Assembly (NCBI GenBank): GCA_026196875.1
Contig: JAPHTP010000017.1
Location: forward strand, 1-64,000
Source of the DNA: Kangiellaceae bacterium
Lineage (GTDB): Bacteria; Pseudomonadota; Gammaproteobacteria; Enterobacterales; Kangiellaceae
Reading direction: 5' to 3'
DNA length: 64,000 bases
Shown here in pieces: positions 1 through 15,000 of the stretch. The first letter of the stretch is position 1. Each line of letters begins with the position of its first letter. The notes beneath the pieces are model-generated. The model did not search any database, was not told the DNA's origin, and saw only the letters and a list, made by a program, of their open reading frames with translations. The translations under genes were made by a program, and so were the position numbers.

Positions 1-3000
1 AGCATCAATAATTTGTACACCTTGAAGCTCAGCAATATTTGCCTGAGTTAAGTCGATAGTTGATCTAACGGTTATCGAATTGGGAGTTTGCTCAACGACT
101 TCATACAAATCAGCAGAATCACTTTGCAAATCAAATCTTACAAACCGACCAACCAAACTACTGTTGCTAACTTCGGAATGGTTTATCCAAGGCGTACCTT
201 CTACTTCTATTCGATAAGTTTCAGCAGTTACCGGAACAGTGTTAACGACATTGTGTTTACCAACCGAAACCAGCTCGGTAGCTTGACTTGAGAATGCCCA
301 GTTACTTCTAGAGATGCTCGATAGTTCCGCCCAAACACCATCTTGACTTGATATTTCAGTATATGAAGTCCCCGGTGCTCCTTCATAATTATAACGAGTA
401 CCGTTGTCATCAACTTCGACATTCCCCGGCAGAATCCAAATGTTATTCTCTGCAAAGAATTGGTTGTTAACAGTATCTGAATAGTAAACCGCGACTCTAC
501 CACCCGACCCCGCGGCAATTGGTCTATCTCCATACTCACTTAAGTCAATATTAAACTCTGAGCCGCCTCCAATCGCATTCAGTATGCTGTTATCATCAAG
601 TATTAAAGTTTCGACGTCTACCAAAATACTTCCGCCAGATCCGCCGCCTTCACCACGGGCATTCAATCCAGACCCAATAAAGCTAATGCTGTTGGCACTA
701 AGTTTAATGACACCCCCACCTACTCCACAGCTTTCATCTCCTTTGCCTGAAGAATTGAGCTCTCCTGTACAGTAAGGCGTGATAGGTCCACCACTACCAG
801 CAGCATTTGGTAATTTGTAATCACCATAAGTACAAGAATTGGTGTCTCCTATAATTCCGCTACCAGCATGACAATGTAGATAAGTGTCGGTTGAGAACCC
901 TGGGCCATATCCCTCTGGGTAACCAGCTCCAGCAGCACTTATCGTACTATTTTCACCGCTAACATCACCTGTGATATTAAAAATTAATGGATAGATTACT
1001 TGCTGATCTACATCTGCGCGAGCGGCATTAATTGTCGACCGGGTTAAACTAACATTACCTCCAACAACAATATCCTCGAGGATAGCAAGTTGTAATTGGA
1101 TATAGGTATTCACATCCGTTGAACCGATTATCAGGTCACCTTCAACGACAAGCCTATTTGCCTTAATACTGTTGTTCGTACCATCTATAGTTAAATTCCC
1201 TTTAACTACAAGCGTACCATTTACCGTCACAGTAACGTTGCCATGTATAATAATCGAATCAGCTTCAACATTACCATCGTAGGTAACAGTCTCGTCATCC
1301 CAGACAACAAAGCCGAGCGAAGTCGCCCCTTCAACCGTTAGAGCAACATTTGCGGTTTGGCTTGCAAACTGTACAGACAATGTAGCAGTACCCTGAGCAA
1401 TTGCACTCCAACCAACAGCTGATGGTTGAGCTACAGAGTAGTTATTACTTTCGAACAACAAGTCATAGTAATTAGCATCACTGACATCTACAGTTCTCTC
1501 AGTGCCGTTTACATTTAATGTCGCGGTCACAGTTACAGTGATGTCACCTACAGCATCATTGATGTTGTATATAACTTCAGTTGGCGAAACATTAATTCCC
1601 GTAACCAACGACTCGTCAATATTGCGACTATTTGCATTGTTTGGATCTGAACCAAATTCAATCTCCAAGTCGTCAGCAATACCGTCATTATCCGAATCTT
1701 GTGATAATGGATCAGTGCCGTAGGTATTTACTTCTTCACCATCAGTAATTCCGTCACCATCGCTATCATTGTTGTTAGCATCTGTTCCAAGTTGAATTTC
1801 TTGAGCATTACTCAATCCATCACCATCAGAATCTTCAACACCATCGCTCACACCATTGCCATCACTATCTGAGTTGGCTGCGTCTAAGCCCAACTCAAAT
1901 TCAACCGCATTGGTAACACCATCGCCGTCAAAGTCTCCATCAACTTGAAGCACGCGGAGTGAAATAGTATTAGCCACATCCATTGCGCTTGAGTTATAGA
2001 TACCTTCAAGTCTGATGGTCACTTCAGTTCCATCAGCCAAAGATTGTCCTGTATGGATTGGCGCTACAAAAGTCGTAGTATTGATATCGAATGCCTGCGC
2101 AACATCATCAATAAACAATTGCGCACTTGAAACATTCGCCGTATTGATACCATCACCAATATTAATGCTCAAGCTATTGTTAGTACCTTCAAGTACAAAC
2201 AGTGAAGCTTGCTCCGGAATATTAATGATAGGCGTACAGGCAGCGACACTACGTTGTAATATTTGATCGCCTTGCGCTACACCGATTAATTTTGAATTAG
2301 TCGTGTCGTAGCTATAACAACGATTAAGCGCTAATGGGCTTTCAGGGTAGAAAGTAATTTGAGTGTCTGAGTCAAGTGACACATCACCTGCAACTTCAAC
2401 ATCAGCATCAAATAGTTTGACGATTGCATCCCCAGTTCCATCATCAGTCACAGGCTCATTAACGGTCAGTTTCAATGGTACATTGGTATCATTGTGCAAC
2501 TGGACATAATCTGCAGTGATTATTGCTGGAGGTAACTTAGCGAAGTCTAGCGTGAGTTCCTCACCAACTAGTAGATTCAGCATAGACTCTTCATTATCTA
2601 AGCGAACGATAACTTCTTCTGCTTCAACATCGCTAACATTAAACTCTACCGCACCAGCATTTAGCGGAAGCGTAACAATGGCCACGTCGTTATTAATGAT
2701 TGCGCTTCCATCCACGCTGAGTTCAACATTGAAGTTCGCATCAATCATTTCACCATCGTCAAGAATTTGAGTTGTCGCGTTATCGTAGTAATCAACCATT
2801 TGAAGTTTAACGGTTGCAGTCTCAGTTTGTTCTAGGACTTCCAAGCGACCATTAGCGTCATTGGTTTTTGAAACCTCTCTAAATCTAAAGCCGTATGCAT
2901 CTCCCGCGACAACCTCAACATTAACCACCGACTGCGCCACTGACGCCGTGTTTGGTGTTGCAATATAACGAGTCTCTAATTGCGAAGTCTGTTGCGGATA

Positions 3001-6000
3001 ACTAAAGTTAAATGGATAAACTCCGGCTTTCGAAGTGGCGGCAACTTCAATGTTTGCGACACCATTGACAAAAGTTACTCTCGCAGTTTCACCTATCACA
3101 TCGCCTTCGTTGTTGTACAGAGAACTTACTTGTGCGTTGCTAGCAAAGCCGAAATGGAATTGAGGATCAACAATGCTAATGTCAATTAACTGTTCGCTGT
3201 TAGAGTGGACTAGATTGCCAGCAGCATCCAATAGACGCATCTCTATTTCAAAGACATCCTTTGGTTTTAATTGCTGAATGTTGGCAACCTCAACAACTTG
3301 CGCAAGTCCAGGCGCTATCTCCACAGGGAGAACTGCAGTTTCTACTTGGCCCCAGTTAAGCACTGATGCTTGAAGGTCAAATTGGCCAGCTGGTAAATTT
3401 GCACTCCAATTAAGCAGCGCAAGCCCATCGATATCAGTAGTTACGCTAGCAACAAATGCGTTCTGAGTTTCAGTCTGATATCTGAATGTTACCGTTTGAT
3501 TGGGCACCGCTCTATGGCTACTATCGATTACTTTAACCATATAGTTTGCGCCGATTCCTGACTGAATAATTGACGGATTCAATGAGTCGTCGCCATTATT
3601 CTCAAAGAACACTTCATTAGGTCTTTGAGTTAGATTAATTTCAAACGGTTCACTTGTATCAGTTTGACCAAGTTCATCAGTCAATCGTATTTGATATACA
3701 ACTTTATCGTCTGGTTGTGCTTCACCTGGTAATCGAATAGAACGATTAAATTGATCGTAGCACCAGCCATTACAAATTGGGGTAACTGAAGGCGTGCTAT
3801 GGGTAATATCAATCAGCTCCGTTTTTAACTTGGTAACTACACCATCATCAGAAGCATCCAGATTTGATAAGCGTAGAGAAAAACGATCGTTATAAATACC
3901 GAATTCTGGCACTTCAATAACCATCAACGAGGCATCTGGTGCAAGATCTCTCTTTACCGTCACTGGAACAGATTGGGTGATAGACTGTTGGCGATCATCC
4001 GTCACGGTAATATTCAAATTCTCTACAAGATCGCTGACCGGCCTTTCCGCTCGAAGATCTTTGATTGAGTTATTGTATACATACTGCTTGCCACTCACTT
4101 GACGTTTATTAGGCTTACCCTGCCATTCAACATCGATACTGCTCAGGGCAACGTCATCAGAAACAGTTAACTCAACATCTAGTTGGCTTTGCTCCAATAT
4201 TTCCGCCGGAACGTTAACAGCAACTATCTGCGGTAAATCATCAGCAGATACCGTTATTTGCATCGACGCGGTTGACGTTAAGCCCGCTCTATCAGTTACT
4301 TCTACTAAATAATCATAGACATCGCCTACTTGAGGATCTGCTTCTTGATAAACTAATTCTGAAGCCGCAAACGCAGCCGAAACTAGGGTACCGTTTCTTC
4401 TAAGAAGCGCCTGCTCGACACCGCTATGTTCATCAATCAGAGTTGCAACTATGTTAAATGGACGTCCACCAGGAACAATATTGGTAGCGATGGTAGCACC
4501 GTCAATAGCTAGACTTGCAGTTGGGCTACGCACGTCTGTTAGTCGCACAATTTGTACCGACTGACTCTCGGCAAAGTTGCCATATACATCAACCGCACGG
4601 GCTTTAATGTACTTTCCTGAATCCGCTACACCGAAGTTTTTAGATACTTCATATATTGGACCATAATGCTTTCTTAATAACTCATAAGGTCCATCAGCTT
4701 CAGGTGCGGCATAGAATTCTACTTGCTGAATTGGTTGACTTGAGCCAATAATTTCCGCACTGATTTGCAACGGTTTTGGCAGATAACTCTCTGTTTCAAG
4801 ATTAATGGTTACGGAGAAATCATTCACCGGTAGATCATCACTTTGGAGAATCGCACGACGCGTTGCTGAAGTAATTTTTCTACCCCATTTATCAATAATA
4901 TTCGCACTCACATCAAAAGCTTGACCATTACGTAATTCCGCAGGGATCATGATTGCTGAATCAAAGGGAGCGTGTGCGTTTGAAGAAACCAACTTGCCGT
5001 TAATATAATAATCAACCGCAGCGACACCTTCGGCATCAACAATGCTCAACTCTATTAATTCACCATGTTGGTAAATAGTGCCTGCAGCAGGAAGTTGCAA
5101 TGAACTAGAGGCAGCTTGAGAGTTAAACGGTAATTCTAGAATACTAGAACCAGCACTTCCCTCCGCAACCAATAGCTTATTAAAGTCTGCATCAATATCT
5201 TGAATGTTGTTACTGAAATCATATAAACCAGTAGTAGCTATCCAATCGATTAAATCCATCGAATGTAGCTGTCCATTAGCGACTAGCCAAATGGTACCTT
5301 GCCGCAACTCAAGCGCTGTAATGTTATTACTGAAGGCAAAGCTAACATCTTCGTTAGTGGTTAGATTATAACGGTGCAGATCTGAAGCAACGCTATATAC
5401 CAGGAAGTCAATGCTTGCTTGTAACGCGTCAATACCCGAGGCGCTGTTAAACAAGTTTTGTATAGCCACTTCGTACTCATCAATCGGTAATGATAAGTGT
5501 TCAATTAACAACACACTGCCGCTTGAAGTTGCCACAAAAACTTTTTCGTCCGCGGAGGTTAATTGCAGAATGTCATCGCCCTGCTCAACTACAAGTTCAT
5601 CTTTAACCCGACCATCATGATCGGTGATGTAAAGCGTATCACCGGCGGCAGCTATTATGCGTGTTGGGGTAACCGTAAACTGTGTGAAGTTTTGTCCACT
5701 TAAGATCACTTGCGATTGAGTTAGATTATTCGATGTATATCTCTCAATCTGCCCAAACTCTTGGTTAAGTAGATAGTAACTTTCACCAACAACCGCTACT
5801 TGGCCTATTGAAGCAGTGTATTGAGGTTGCGGCACCACATTTTCACTGATGATGCCTCGCTCATTTGGCTGCAACGCAACTGCGCCATAATGCTGAGCTG
5901 CTGACATAGCGACACCACGGCTAATGCTGGTAGACGAGTGAATACCTCTGGCACGCTTGGACGCATAGATCTCTTGAATTTGATTGGAGCCCTGATTTAT

Positions 6001-9000
6001 AGCTAAGTCAGTTGCATCAGGCAAATAAATCGCCCCGTTGACAATCAAACTGTTACCGAGATTTTCACCGTTACTCGCTTCAAATTGTCCAACTAGCGTA
6101 AGCGCCATTGGTGAGGTTGCATCAATTACATAAGTGAACTCTGAACCAAGTGCAATTAACTTACCGTTTAACCAACGTAAGGTGTTTGCTTGCAGCTTAA
6201 GATCAAACGATTGAATACCGCTTTCGGCTAGTACTTTAATAGTGCCAGCTTCATCCAATAGGTAAACAAAATTAGACTCCATCACAAAACTAACAAACCC
6301 GAAACCAGTCACTAGTTTGGATGAAGAGTTAAGCGCCCAGTTAAACTGAAGAAGTTCATCATCTGTAAGGACTACCCATCCTTGTGAATTCAAGCCAATT
6401 TGAACAACATTCGAATCAAAGTATTCTTCGATTTTTTGGAGAGAGTTTCCTTCAATCGAGAATAACTCTAATTCGCCAAGCGCGGTTAACGCCAACAGTT
6501 TATTTTCGAAAGTAACTAGCTGCACATAGTCTTGCTGACTCTCATAACGTCCCAAGAAGCCGAAGTCGTCCTTATGATCTAGGAAGAACAAACCTTGACC
6601 ACTGTACGCAACCAGCAAACGGTCGTTAACATATGTCATAGCTGTGACTTGACCATTTAGTTCTTTGAGCGTCTGGCCAGTGTGATCCACCAGCTCACTT
6701 CCGTCGGCAAAATAGGATTGCTCAACACCCGCAAGTGCGACATCAAAGTCAACTTGGTTTGCGTTCGACGCTAAAGCAAATGGAGAGATCACCCGACTTT
6801 CTAGCGTGGTACTTGCTTGATTACCAACCCCGTCATTCGCCGTCGCTTTAACCATCAACTTAGTCACATTTGGTGCACTAAATTCAACACTATCAGCACC
6901 AGAAACGATCGGTGTACCGTTTTCGTCAGTAACATCAATTGTAATTGACCCAGTAACCGGTAAGTTATTAACTACTGCTACAGGGATCATAATGCTTCCC
7001 TGCATAACTTCATAAGGTACGCCACTCAACTCGATATTAAGTCGCTCATTTTTCGGAATGACTCTAATACCAACAGTTCGCTGACTGTAACGATAACTAT
7101 CACCATAGTAGCCTCTGACTCGAACAGTGTAATTATCTTGCTCAACTAGACCAGACAAGCGAATAGATACCTTGCCTTCTTCTGCATTGACTAACTGCAA
7201 ACTAATAATGTTTTGATTGAAATCTAACAATGCGACTTCGGTATATTTAAACTCATCACTAGTGTCGTCAACGATTCGATAGTCAACATCCAACCATTCA
7301 CCTTCAATAAACTGCTGGTTATTTTGCGGATGAATAATAGTGACCCGACCTAACTCAGTATTAGCTTCAATCAAATCAAGCTGGTTAACTGAAACCTCAT
7401 TGCTATTAACGCTGATATTTAATGATTGCTGAGTAGCCTGAGGATCGGCTCGCAACCAACCGATTGCACCATTCACAGAACTTGCAAGATCAACTTCAAC
7501 ACCATCGACAGTGATCTGTTGATTTTCGATCCTTGCATCCTGTGCATATTCAAGATTCACAGGAACCAACGCTTCTTGGGTAATAGTTGCATTATTCTGC
7601 GGACTAGTTGCAACCAAGTTACTAGCGTTAGCCGCTATTAAATTAATTGCAACACTATGCTGAGTGCCGTTCGACTCTGTAACAACAACATTTAAATCTC
7701 CACCAACAAAGTTACCGCGCGAAACAAAGATTGTGTCTCTGCTCTTATCAGCAAAGGTGTAAACAACATTGTTTGAACTGGTGTCAGTAACAACTACAGT
7801 TTCCTGTCCTAAACCATTAATGGACTTAAGGCCACCGATGGTCCAACCATGAATGTTATTGTTCACAGCCAGGCTTAAAGATTGCCCAGTTAGATCGGTT
7901 ACCAGCGCCTGACTCTCAATGCTGTTATCTCGAATGAAGTAGTATCGACCATTTCCGACCAAGATCTGTTTGGCATCATCTGTGAGATAACCTAGCGTAT
8001 TGAGATCTTGGGAAAGCTTCCAATAAGAACCCAGCTGTGCATTAGCTAACTTGAACAGCAATAGCTCGTCGTCGACTAGATATTCAAGTATTTCCGAATC
8101 CAGCTCGACCGTATTCGTCTGAACTATTTCAAGATTATTCAATACTTCGTACTGCACCAATTGCTTGTCAGTCCAAATGGTTAAGTAGCGATCATGTAAA
8201 ACTGAACCAACCAAACTATTTATCGCGTAGAAAGCGTCCAGCTCTAATGCATTGGTCAGGTTGTTCAGGGAAAGTAAATTGATCCCTGAAGCTGTCTGGA
8301 CGAGAACAGTTGCTCCTAAACTTTGAACCTGATGAATTTCTTCTTGGAACAAGTGACCAACTGATGGTACCAATTGACCTTGATTAATCTGCACACTCGA
8401 TAACAAATTACCGTAAGTAAATAGTAGGTTATTGCCGAGTACTGCATGGATCTTACCTTGAACCGGATGAGTAATTGCTGCATCCCATCCATTAGAATTT
8501 TTCTTAATTAAGTGAATTCTAGTGAGACCTTCTTGGTTATCTTCAACTACTAGATATTCACCATTAAAGAAGATATCGCCAATCGCAACACCGGACTCAT
8601 CCAGGATGGTATTCGAGCCTTGTTGTACTTGATAACCCTCAACACTCTCTAGCGCGACAACTAAGTCATCGTCACCAGGAACCACGAGAGCCTTTCCAAT
8701 CAAACTTGCAGAATTACTTAGGTCAATCACTGACTCACGAATAGCCCCCAGGAATTGAGTTTTATTTAAACGTGATTCTTCAACTTTAGAATGATTTGAA
8801 AGGTCAATAAGCTCTGAGCTCACCAATACTTGCCCTGCTTCGTTGCTAATAGAGACCAGTTTATCCAATTGTTGCATCGGATAATTTGTACCAGAGGCAC
8901 TTGCTTCTGGATCGCGAACCTCTACGTTGGAGTCTTCTGAGTAATCTACCATTTCACTTGGTACATCTGCAGTGATGCGAATGCCGGTACCAGTGAGTAC

Positions 9001-12000
9001 AGTTTCAGATGGCTCGATACGTACTTCCAAATTCTCATCAATGCCGGTATCTCTTAGGACATTGATAAATTTCTTGGAATTCAACACACCCGACTCTAGT
9101 CTTGCAATGACAACTACGTTTTCATCCGTTGCAGGTATTTCAACTTGCACGGTAAAGCGCTGTGGATCCTCGTCAGCCCTATTAATAGCTAAAGGCGCAG
9201 GATTTCTAGGATCAGTTTCGGATCCACCCACATCCATATATAAGGTTGCATCTGTCACGTTGGCCATCAAGATCTCAAAGTTTACTTTTTGAGACTCTCT
9301 GAAAGTTGAACCGTCTGCAGGATTTACAATTTCAACCCTTGGTTCTCCTAAGGTGGCATCAAAAGGCTGCAAGGTAATTATTTGAGAGAGTCCCGTATTG
9401 TTATTCGGATCTGTAGCTCTCGCTTGTAGGGTAACGGGATCCGTAGATACAGGTGTGAATTGGTAACGATTGATTTGATCAAGCGCCACAAAATCACCGC
9501 CATTGATGGCTACCGCAACTTCCTCAATGCCAAACTTATCAAATGATTGAATAATCACATCGGTGGTAATATCAAGTGGGACTCCGTCGCCATCTTGAGG
9601 AGATACGATACTGATAGTCGGTGGAGTCGCATCTTCATTCAATAGGTAACTATCATTTACTTCCAAGTAGCCCGAATAACCAAAGTTAATCTTCAAAGTG
9701 ACTTCCACATCGGTGCGAGGTGAAATATCAGTTAACTTAGGATTCAGGTACTGAATGGTCGCCGTCGCAGAATTCCAATCTGCTAATTGGTAGGCCGCAT
9801 GGAAACCTTTTCCTTCGACTATCATATCGACCTTAGTAACTAAGTCTGCATCACCTGTAATATCGAAGTGGATTTTGGAATGAGACTTTTCTTCTACTTT
9901 GTCTGGAGTGGTATACACAGTTGAAGCGTTGATTACTGGATCAACCACGGATGCGGAGAAGTCTTCTGACTTAAAGTTTCCGCTAGCATCGTAAGCCGTT
10001 AATCGAACTACTATGTTTGAATAGTCTTCCAAGATTGCAATTTCAAACGCCTGACTATTAACCTTCTGAACGGGACCAAACGAGATACCACCATTAACCG
10101 AAATTCTAATTTCGTAGCTAAGCTCATCGTCATAGTTATCTGTCGCATCAACTGCGAACTCATAGCTTCTGCCACGAGTTAACAACATCCCCGGGGTCAT
10201 AGCGACATCGTCAGAAGATCGAACAACCCCCAAATTAATAGGAGATAGAATATCGTTAGAGACAAATTCTGAAGTAAATACACCACCAGCAAACTGTGAA
10301 CGATTAACGACCAAGTTGTTTGCGGTATCTGCAATTCCATTGATTTGGATTGAATAGCTAGAGTTTGAATCAAACACTTGCCCTTCTCTTAAACGCAGCG
10401 TAATCGACTTGTTGACAACTTCCAGTTCAAATCGGCTTGAGACATCTTCATCTGCTGTATTTGAATAATCCTTGAAGTGCTTAATCACAGAGAAGCCTGA
10501 TGCTTGCGCAGCTTCGTTCAGAACTATTACCAGTGGATTCGCACGACTAATCGTTTGAATGTCTTCAACAAATGGTTGAGTGTCATCGACAGAAGTTAAC
10601 CTATCAGTCGCTTCAACGGTCTCATTAGTGGCGTCTCGCTTAATAATGGTTTTATAGACACGACCCGGTACAGTGTTAGGTGAAGTAAAGGTCAATGCAC
10701 CTGCATCAAACTCGTAACTTTGTAAATTTGATTCATCTGCTTCAAAGCCAGGGCTATCTTCAAAGAAATGGACTTTAAGCACGCCTTCAAATCCAGCTCC
10801 ACTGATGGATATTTTATTACCTCGAGTATCACTTACTAGATTCGTACCAGCTGGATTATCAGTCATAACGCTATCAATACGTAACGCTTGAGCAACAAGA
10901 ATCGCAGCGGTTAAGATTTCTGACTGACCTGGCTGATTGGCTACGAGTGAATAGATCCCTGGCTCGTTTACAAGCAGGTTGAACGTAAGTTCAGTACCAC
11001 TCGAGTTCACACTGAAGTCACCACTCGGTAAAGTAGCACCTGCCACTTCAATTGACTCCACTTGGTCTAATTGACTTCCTGTTAACACAAAGTTTGTGGC
11101 TCTGCCTGAAATTGTATTCGCAGGTAGTAATCTTTCGATACCAAACGGTTGCATGCCAAATAGGCTGTAAGTACCAAGTGAAACTGGTAAATCAAAGTTG
11201 ACTTCACCACCATCAATCAATTGATTTGGCTGGTTAAACAATTCAACTTTATAAGTTTCACCCAGTTGATAAGCAGTCGCCGTATTTTGGAAGCTCAACT
11301 GGTCATTGATCAATTGAGTAAATCCAGGCACAACCAATCCAGATGAATCAGCGATCAGATCAACAGTCACCTGATCCCAAACTTCACTGTCGCCTACAAC
11401 GGTTAAGCTAACTTGTTGGAATTCATCGCCAATTGCTTGTGGTGCTTGCGTGGTGATATTTGCCAGTGGGATTTCAGAATTATAATAACTGGAGCCAATT
11501 TGCCACTCAATCAAGTTTTGCTCAAACACTAGTCCTTTCACTTGAGCAGGATTAAAGTGATTGCTATTAAATTGAGCAATTTGTCTTGCAACTAATTGAC
11601 CAGCATCGATATCAAGGTCAAATATTAATAGATTATCTTGAGTAGATACAACCGCTAACTCGCCATTAACATGGAGCTCGTTATTGATTAACGCTGCGCT
11701 TCCCAAATCATCGATTGTTGCGCCATTTTCGATCGGACCAACAGCGAATAGTTGTACTTGAGTACTGCTAGACACCAAGCTTCTAAATCCAGACTTTTGT
11801 AGTTTGCTTGGATTTGAGATCGCTATCGCATTTGAACTAGCAATCAATTCTGGATCAGCTAGCGAACGAACCTGAATTTGATCAGCTAGCAATAACTCTA
11901 ATGTCGCAGACTGAATTTGTGCATCAACAACTGCAACAGAAATCTCTTTTAATTCTGCACCGTTTATATTTCCAAGATAAATTGTAGAATCGTTAAACAA

Positions 12001-15000
12001 TAGGAAATTTCTTCGATTCAATCTTATCTGATCGAAGTTACGTTGCTGAACATTGAAAATCGTATTACTAACGACTAAGTCATATGGGTTTGAGTAATCA
12101 AACAGCGTAACATCCCCATCGCTATCCAATACAGCAATGTAGTTTTCATGCATCACTAACGATTTAACTGTTTTATCAAACTCTATATCACTAATTAATG
12201 AAGGAGTGCTCGAGCCGTTAGTGATATAAAGCTTCAGCTGATCACCCTTAACCATAGCAGCAAAATCTTTATATCTGGCGAAAGCATTGATCCCGGATAA
12301 ATGAGACTCAACATCAAACTCAATTGTCAGCTGAGAATTAACCACTTTATCTACTTCATTGACTTCATTAAACAATGCTATTTCAAGCGTTCCAATGGTG
12401 TTAGCAGGAACAGGCATACTGATAGTTCGATCATTAACCACTTCTACATTAGCGGCTGGTTGCCCATTGATTTCAACACTGGTGAAAGAATTAAGGCCAG
12501 CACCTTCAATGGCTAAATATTCGTTCGCATTAAACAAGAACTTCTGTTTACTAGGGTCTAATTGTCGGTTAGCTGTATCAAAAGTGCCAATCGCATCAAT
12601 TCTCGGATCGGCGACGTAAGTATAACTAGCCGGTTTGAAATCAAAGCTTATTTCATTGTGGACGCTGAGCCCAACCAGACGGTTTTCTGCAGGAGAATTC
12701 TCTAACGCAGGTACAACTGCAGTGATTTGATTTTCACTGACAAAATTAACTGTGGTTGACTCTACGCCACCAATTTTTACACGAGTAGATTCATTGAAAT
12801 TACTACCTAAAATAGTTATTTCATTTTCACCGCGCCACGAACCATACTCAGGAACAACCGATTCAATTTCTGGTTTGTTATCCGCGCTAACCACAAAGTT
12901 AAATGAGTAATCTGCGTCCAGCGTTTGACCAGAGATACTTCTTAAACCGGAAGCAAGCTGCACTCGATATCGCTTACCGACTTCTAATTCATTTGCAGCT
13001 CTAAAGATTAATCTTGAACCTTCTACATTTGTTTCTCTGGAAACAAATCCAGCAACTTTAGCCCCATCCAAACTTACTTCTAGAAGTTGATCTGCGAGTG
13101 CTTCAAACTGCTCATTATCAACAATTTGATTGAGTTGAATTTCAACAGCAGCATCTTTTGCGAGATTACCATTTGCCTCAGGGATCTGCTCAGTCACTAG
13201 GAATAGATCGTTAACGATAGTATTGAGACCACCGCCGAGTTGGTTCACACTTTCGTCTAGCGAAATTGGACTTTCAATCGCTTCACCTTGACCATTGTAA
13301 ACAAACGAGGTACCCACGTAGACAGCATCGCTTGCAAACGCCATGGTATTTGCAGCACCGAGTACTGAGAAGTAATGCTGTAAATCAATTTGGGCGCGAT
13401 AGCGTCGCTCAAACCAAGGTGATATATCAAACAATTGCAAGTCACCATGGCCGGCAGCCACATAAAGGGTCTGACCCTGGATCAAGATCTCACCCGCTTC
13501 CAGGTTGCCATTTTTAATCAAATAAGAAAGATTGAGCGAAGATAAATACTCAATCTCGTCTTCATTTGCTAAGCCGAATAACTCAACAGTTGCAGAGCTT
13601 CCAGTCGAGACTAAAAGATGATCATTATGAATTAAGATGTCTTTGATCTGGATTCGCTGCCCAGCATCATTTCTTAGAACCTGATCTTTAACCAGATTAT
13701 ATTCGCCGCTAGCTAATTCGATAGCCACAACTTTGCGGCGGCTTGGAATTGCAGTCCAAAGCTTATCGCCTTCGACTAGCATGCTAGCTGCGGTGCCTCC
13801 TAGTTTTAATCGATCAATGGTATGAAGCTGTTTTAGTCCCTTATCCGTGAGAGTAAATATACGGATCCCGGTGTTCTGACTGAGATAGATAATGCCATCT
13901 TCGACAGTGATCGAATGTATCGATTCAGTATTAGAAAACTCTTCTAGTAAATATGGCGATGTTGCTACTGAAATGTCGAAGTGCAGCAGTTTATCGCCGC
14001 CAATTACAAATAAGTTGTTCCCTTCAATCGCAACGGAACTGAAACCAGTTGGAGCAATTGCATCTTTATGATGATAAGGATACTTCACACCTGATAGTTC
14101 TTTTTCAATCACTTCAGGATTAACCGGATCTGATATGTCGATCAATACTAGCTGTGCAGTCGATGTAGTAGGATTACTTACCACTTTGCCGGTTACATCG
14201 TAGACTTGATATCCGCCGCCGGTTACCGCGTATAGTAACTGTCCCTGCTTAGCAATGGATACTACAGGGCTCTGCTCTGCTTGCGATAAGTTAACCGAAC
14301 CTGTTTCTTGACCCGCATAGAAGTAACCTTCGCTCAGAACGCTGATTTCTTCTGGGAATTGCGGATTAACAGCAGAAACATCGGCAAATCCAAACTCTCC
14401 TGATGGTGCCTTAACTCGGATCTTGTGAGCTGCTAATACTTTAAGCTCATTTGCTAAATTACTATTAAAGTAAATCTGAGTCGATGGCGTAAATCCACTT
14501 CCAAATATCTCTACATAATTGCCACCCTGTGGTGGTCCAGAAACTGGCGTTAATTCCTCTAAGTTAACTTCAGGCAATACTATGATTGCGCCGAACTTAG
14601 TAGACGTGACACCGTCTCTTTCGATGGTTATCGGTAGCGCGGTCGATTCTAGTCCGAGGAAAAGCTCTGGGAAATTAAACTCGATTCGATTATCAGCAAT
14701 TGATGTGATCTGGTTTGTATCAAGTTGGAGTTCACCAATTGAAATTGAAATCTGCGCAGCATCAGTTCCGAAGTTTATTCCTTCAATTACTGCCTGCTCT
14801 GTACCATCAGCATGGAAGTAACGATTGAACGCTTGCGCACCAATGACTCTATTCACAGAATAAACTTCAGGCGTTATATCGCCAACTAACTGATAACTTA
14901 ACTGAAGTGGTTGCAGTAAAGCTGCCCCAGATAACGCAGTCAGTGAAGTATTAACATCTATGTTAACTTGTGAAGATTGAATTGGCGTACTGGCATTAAA

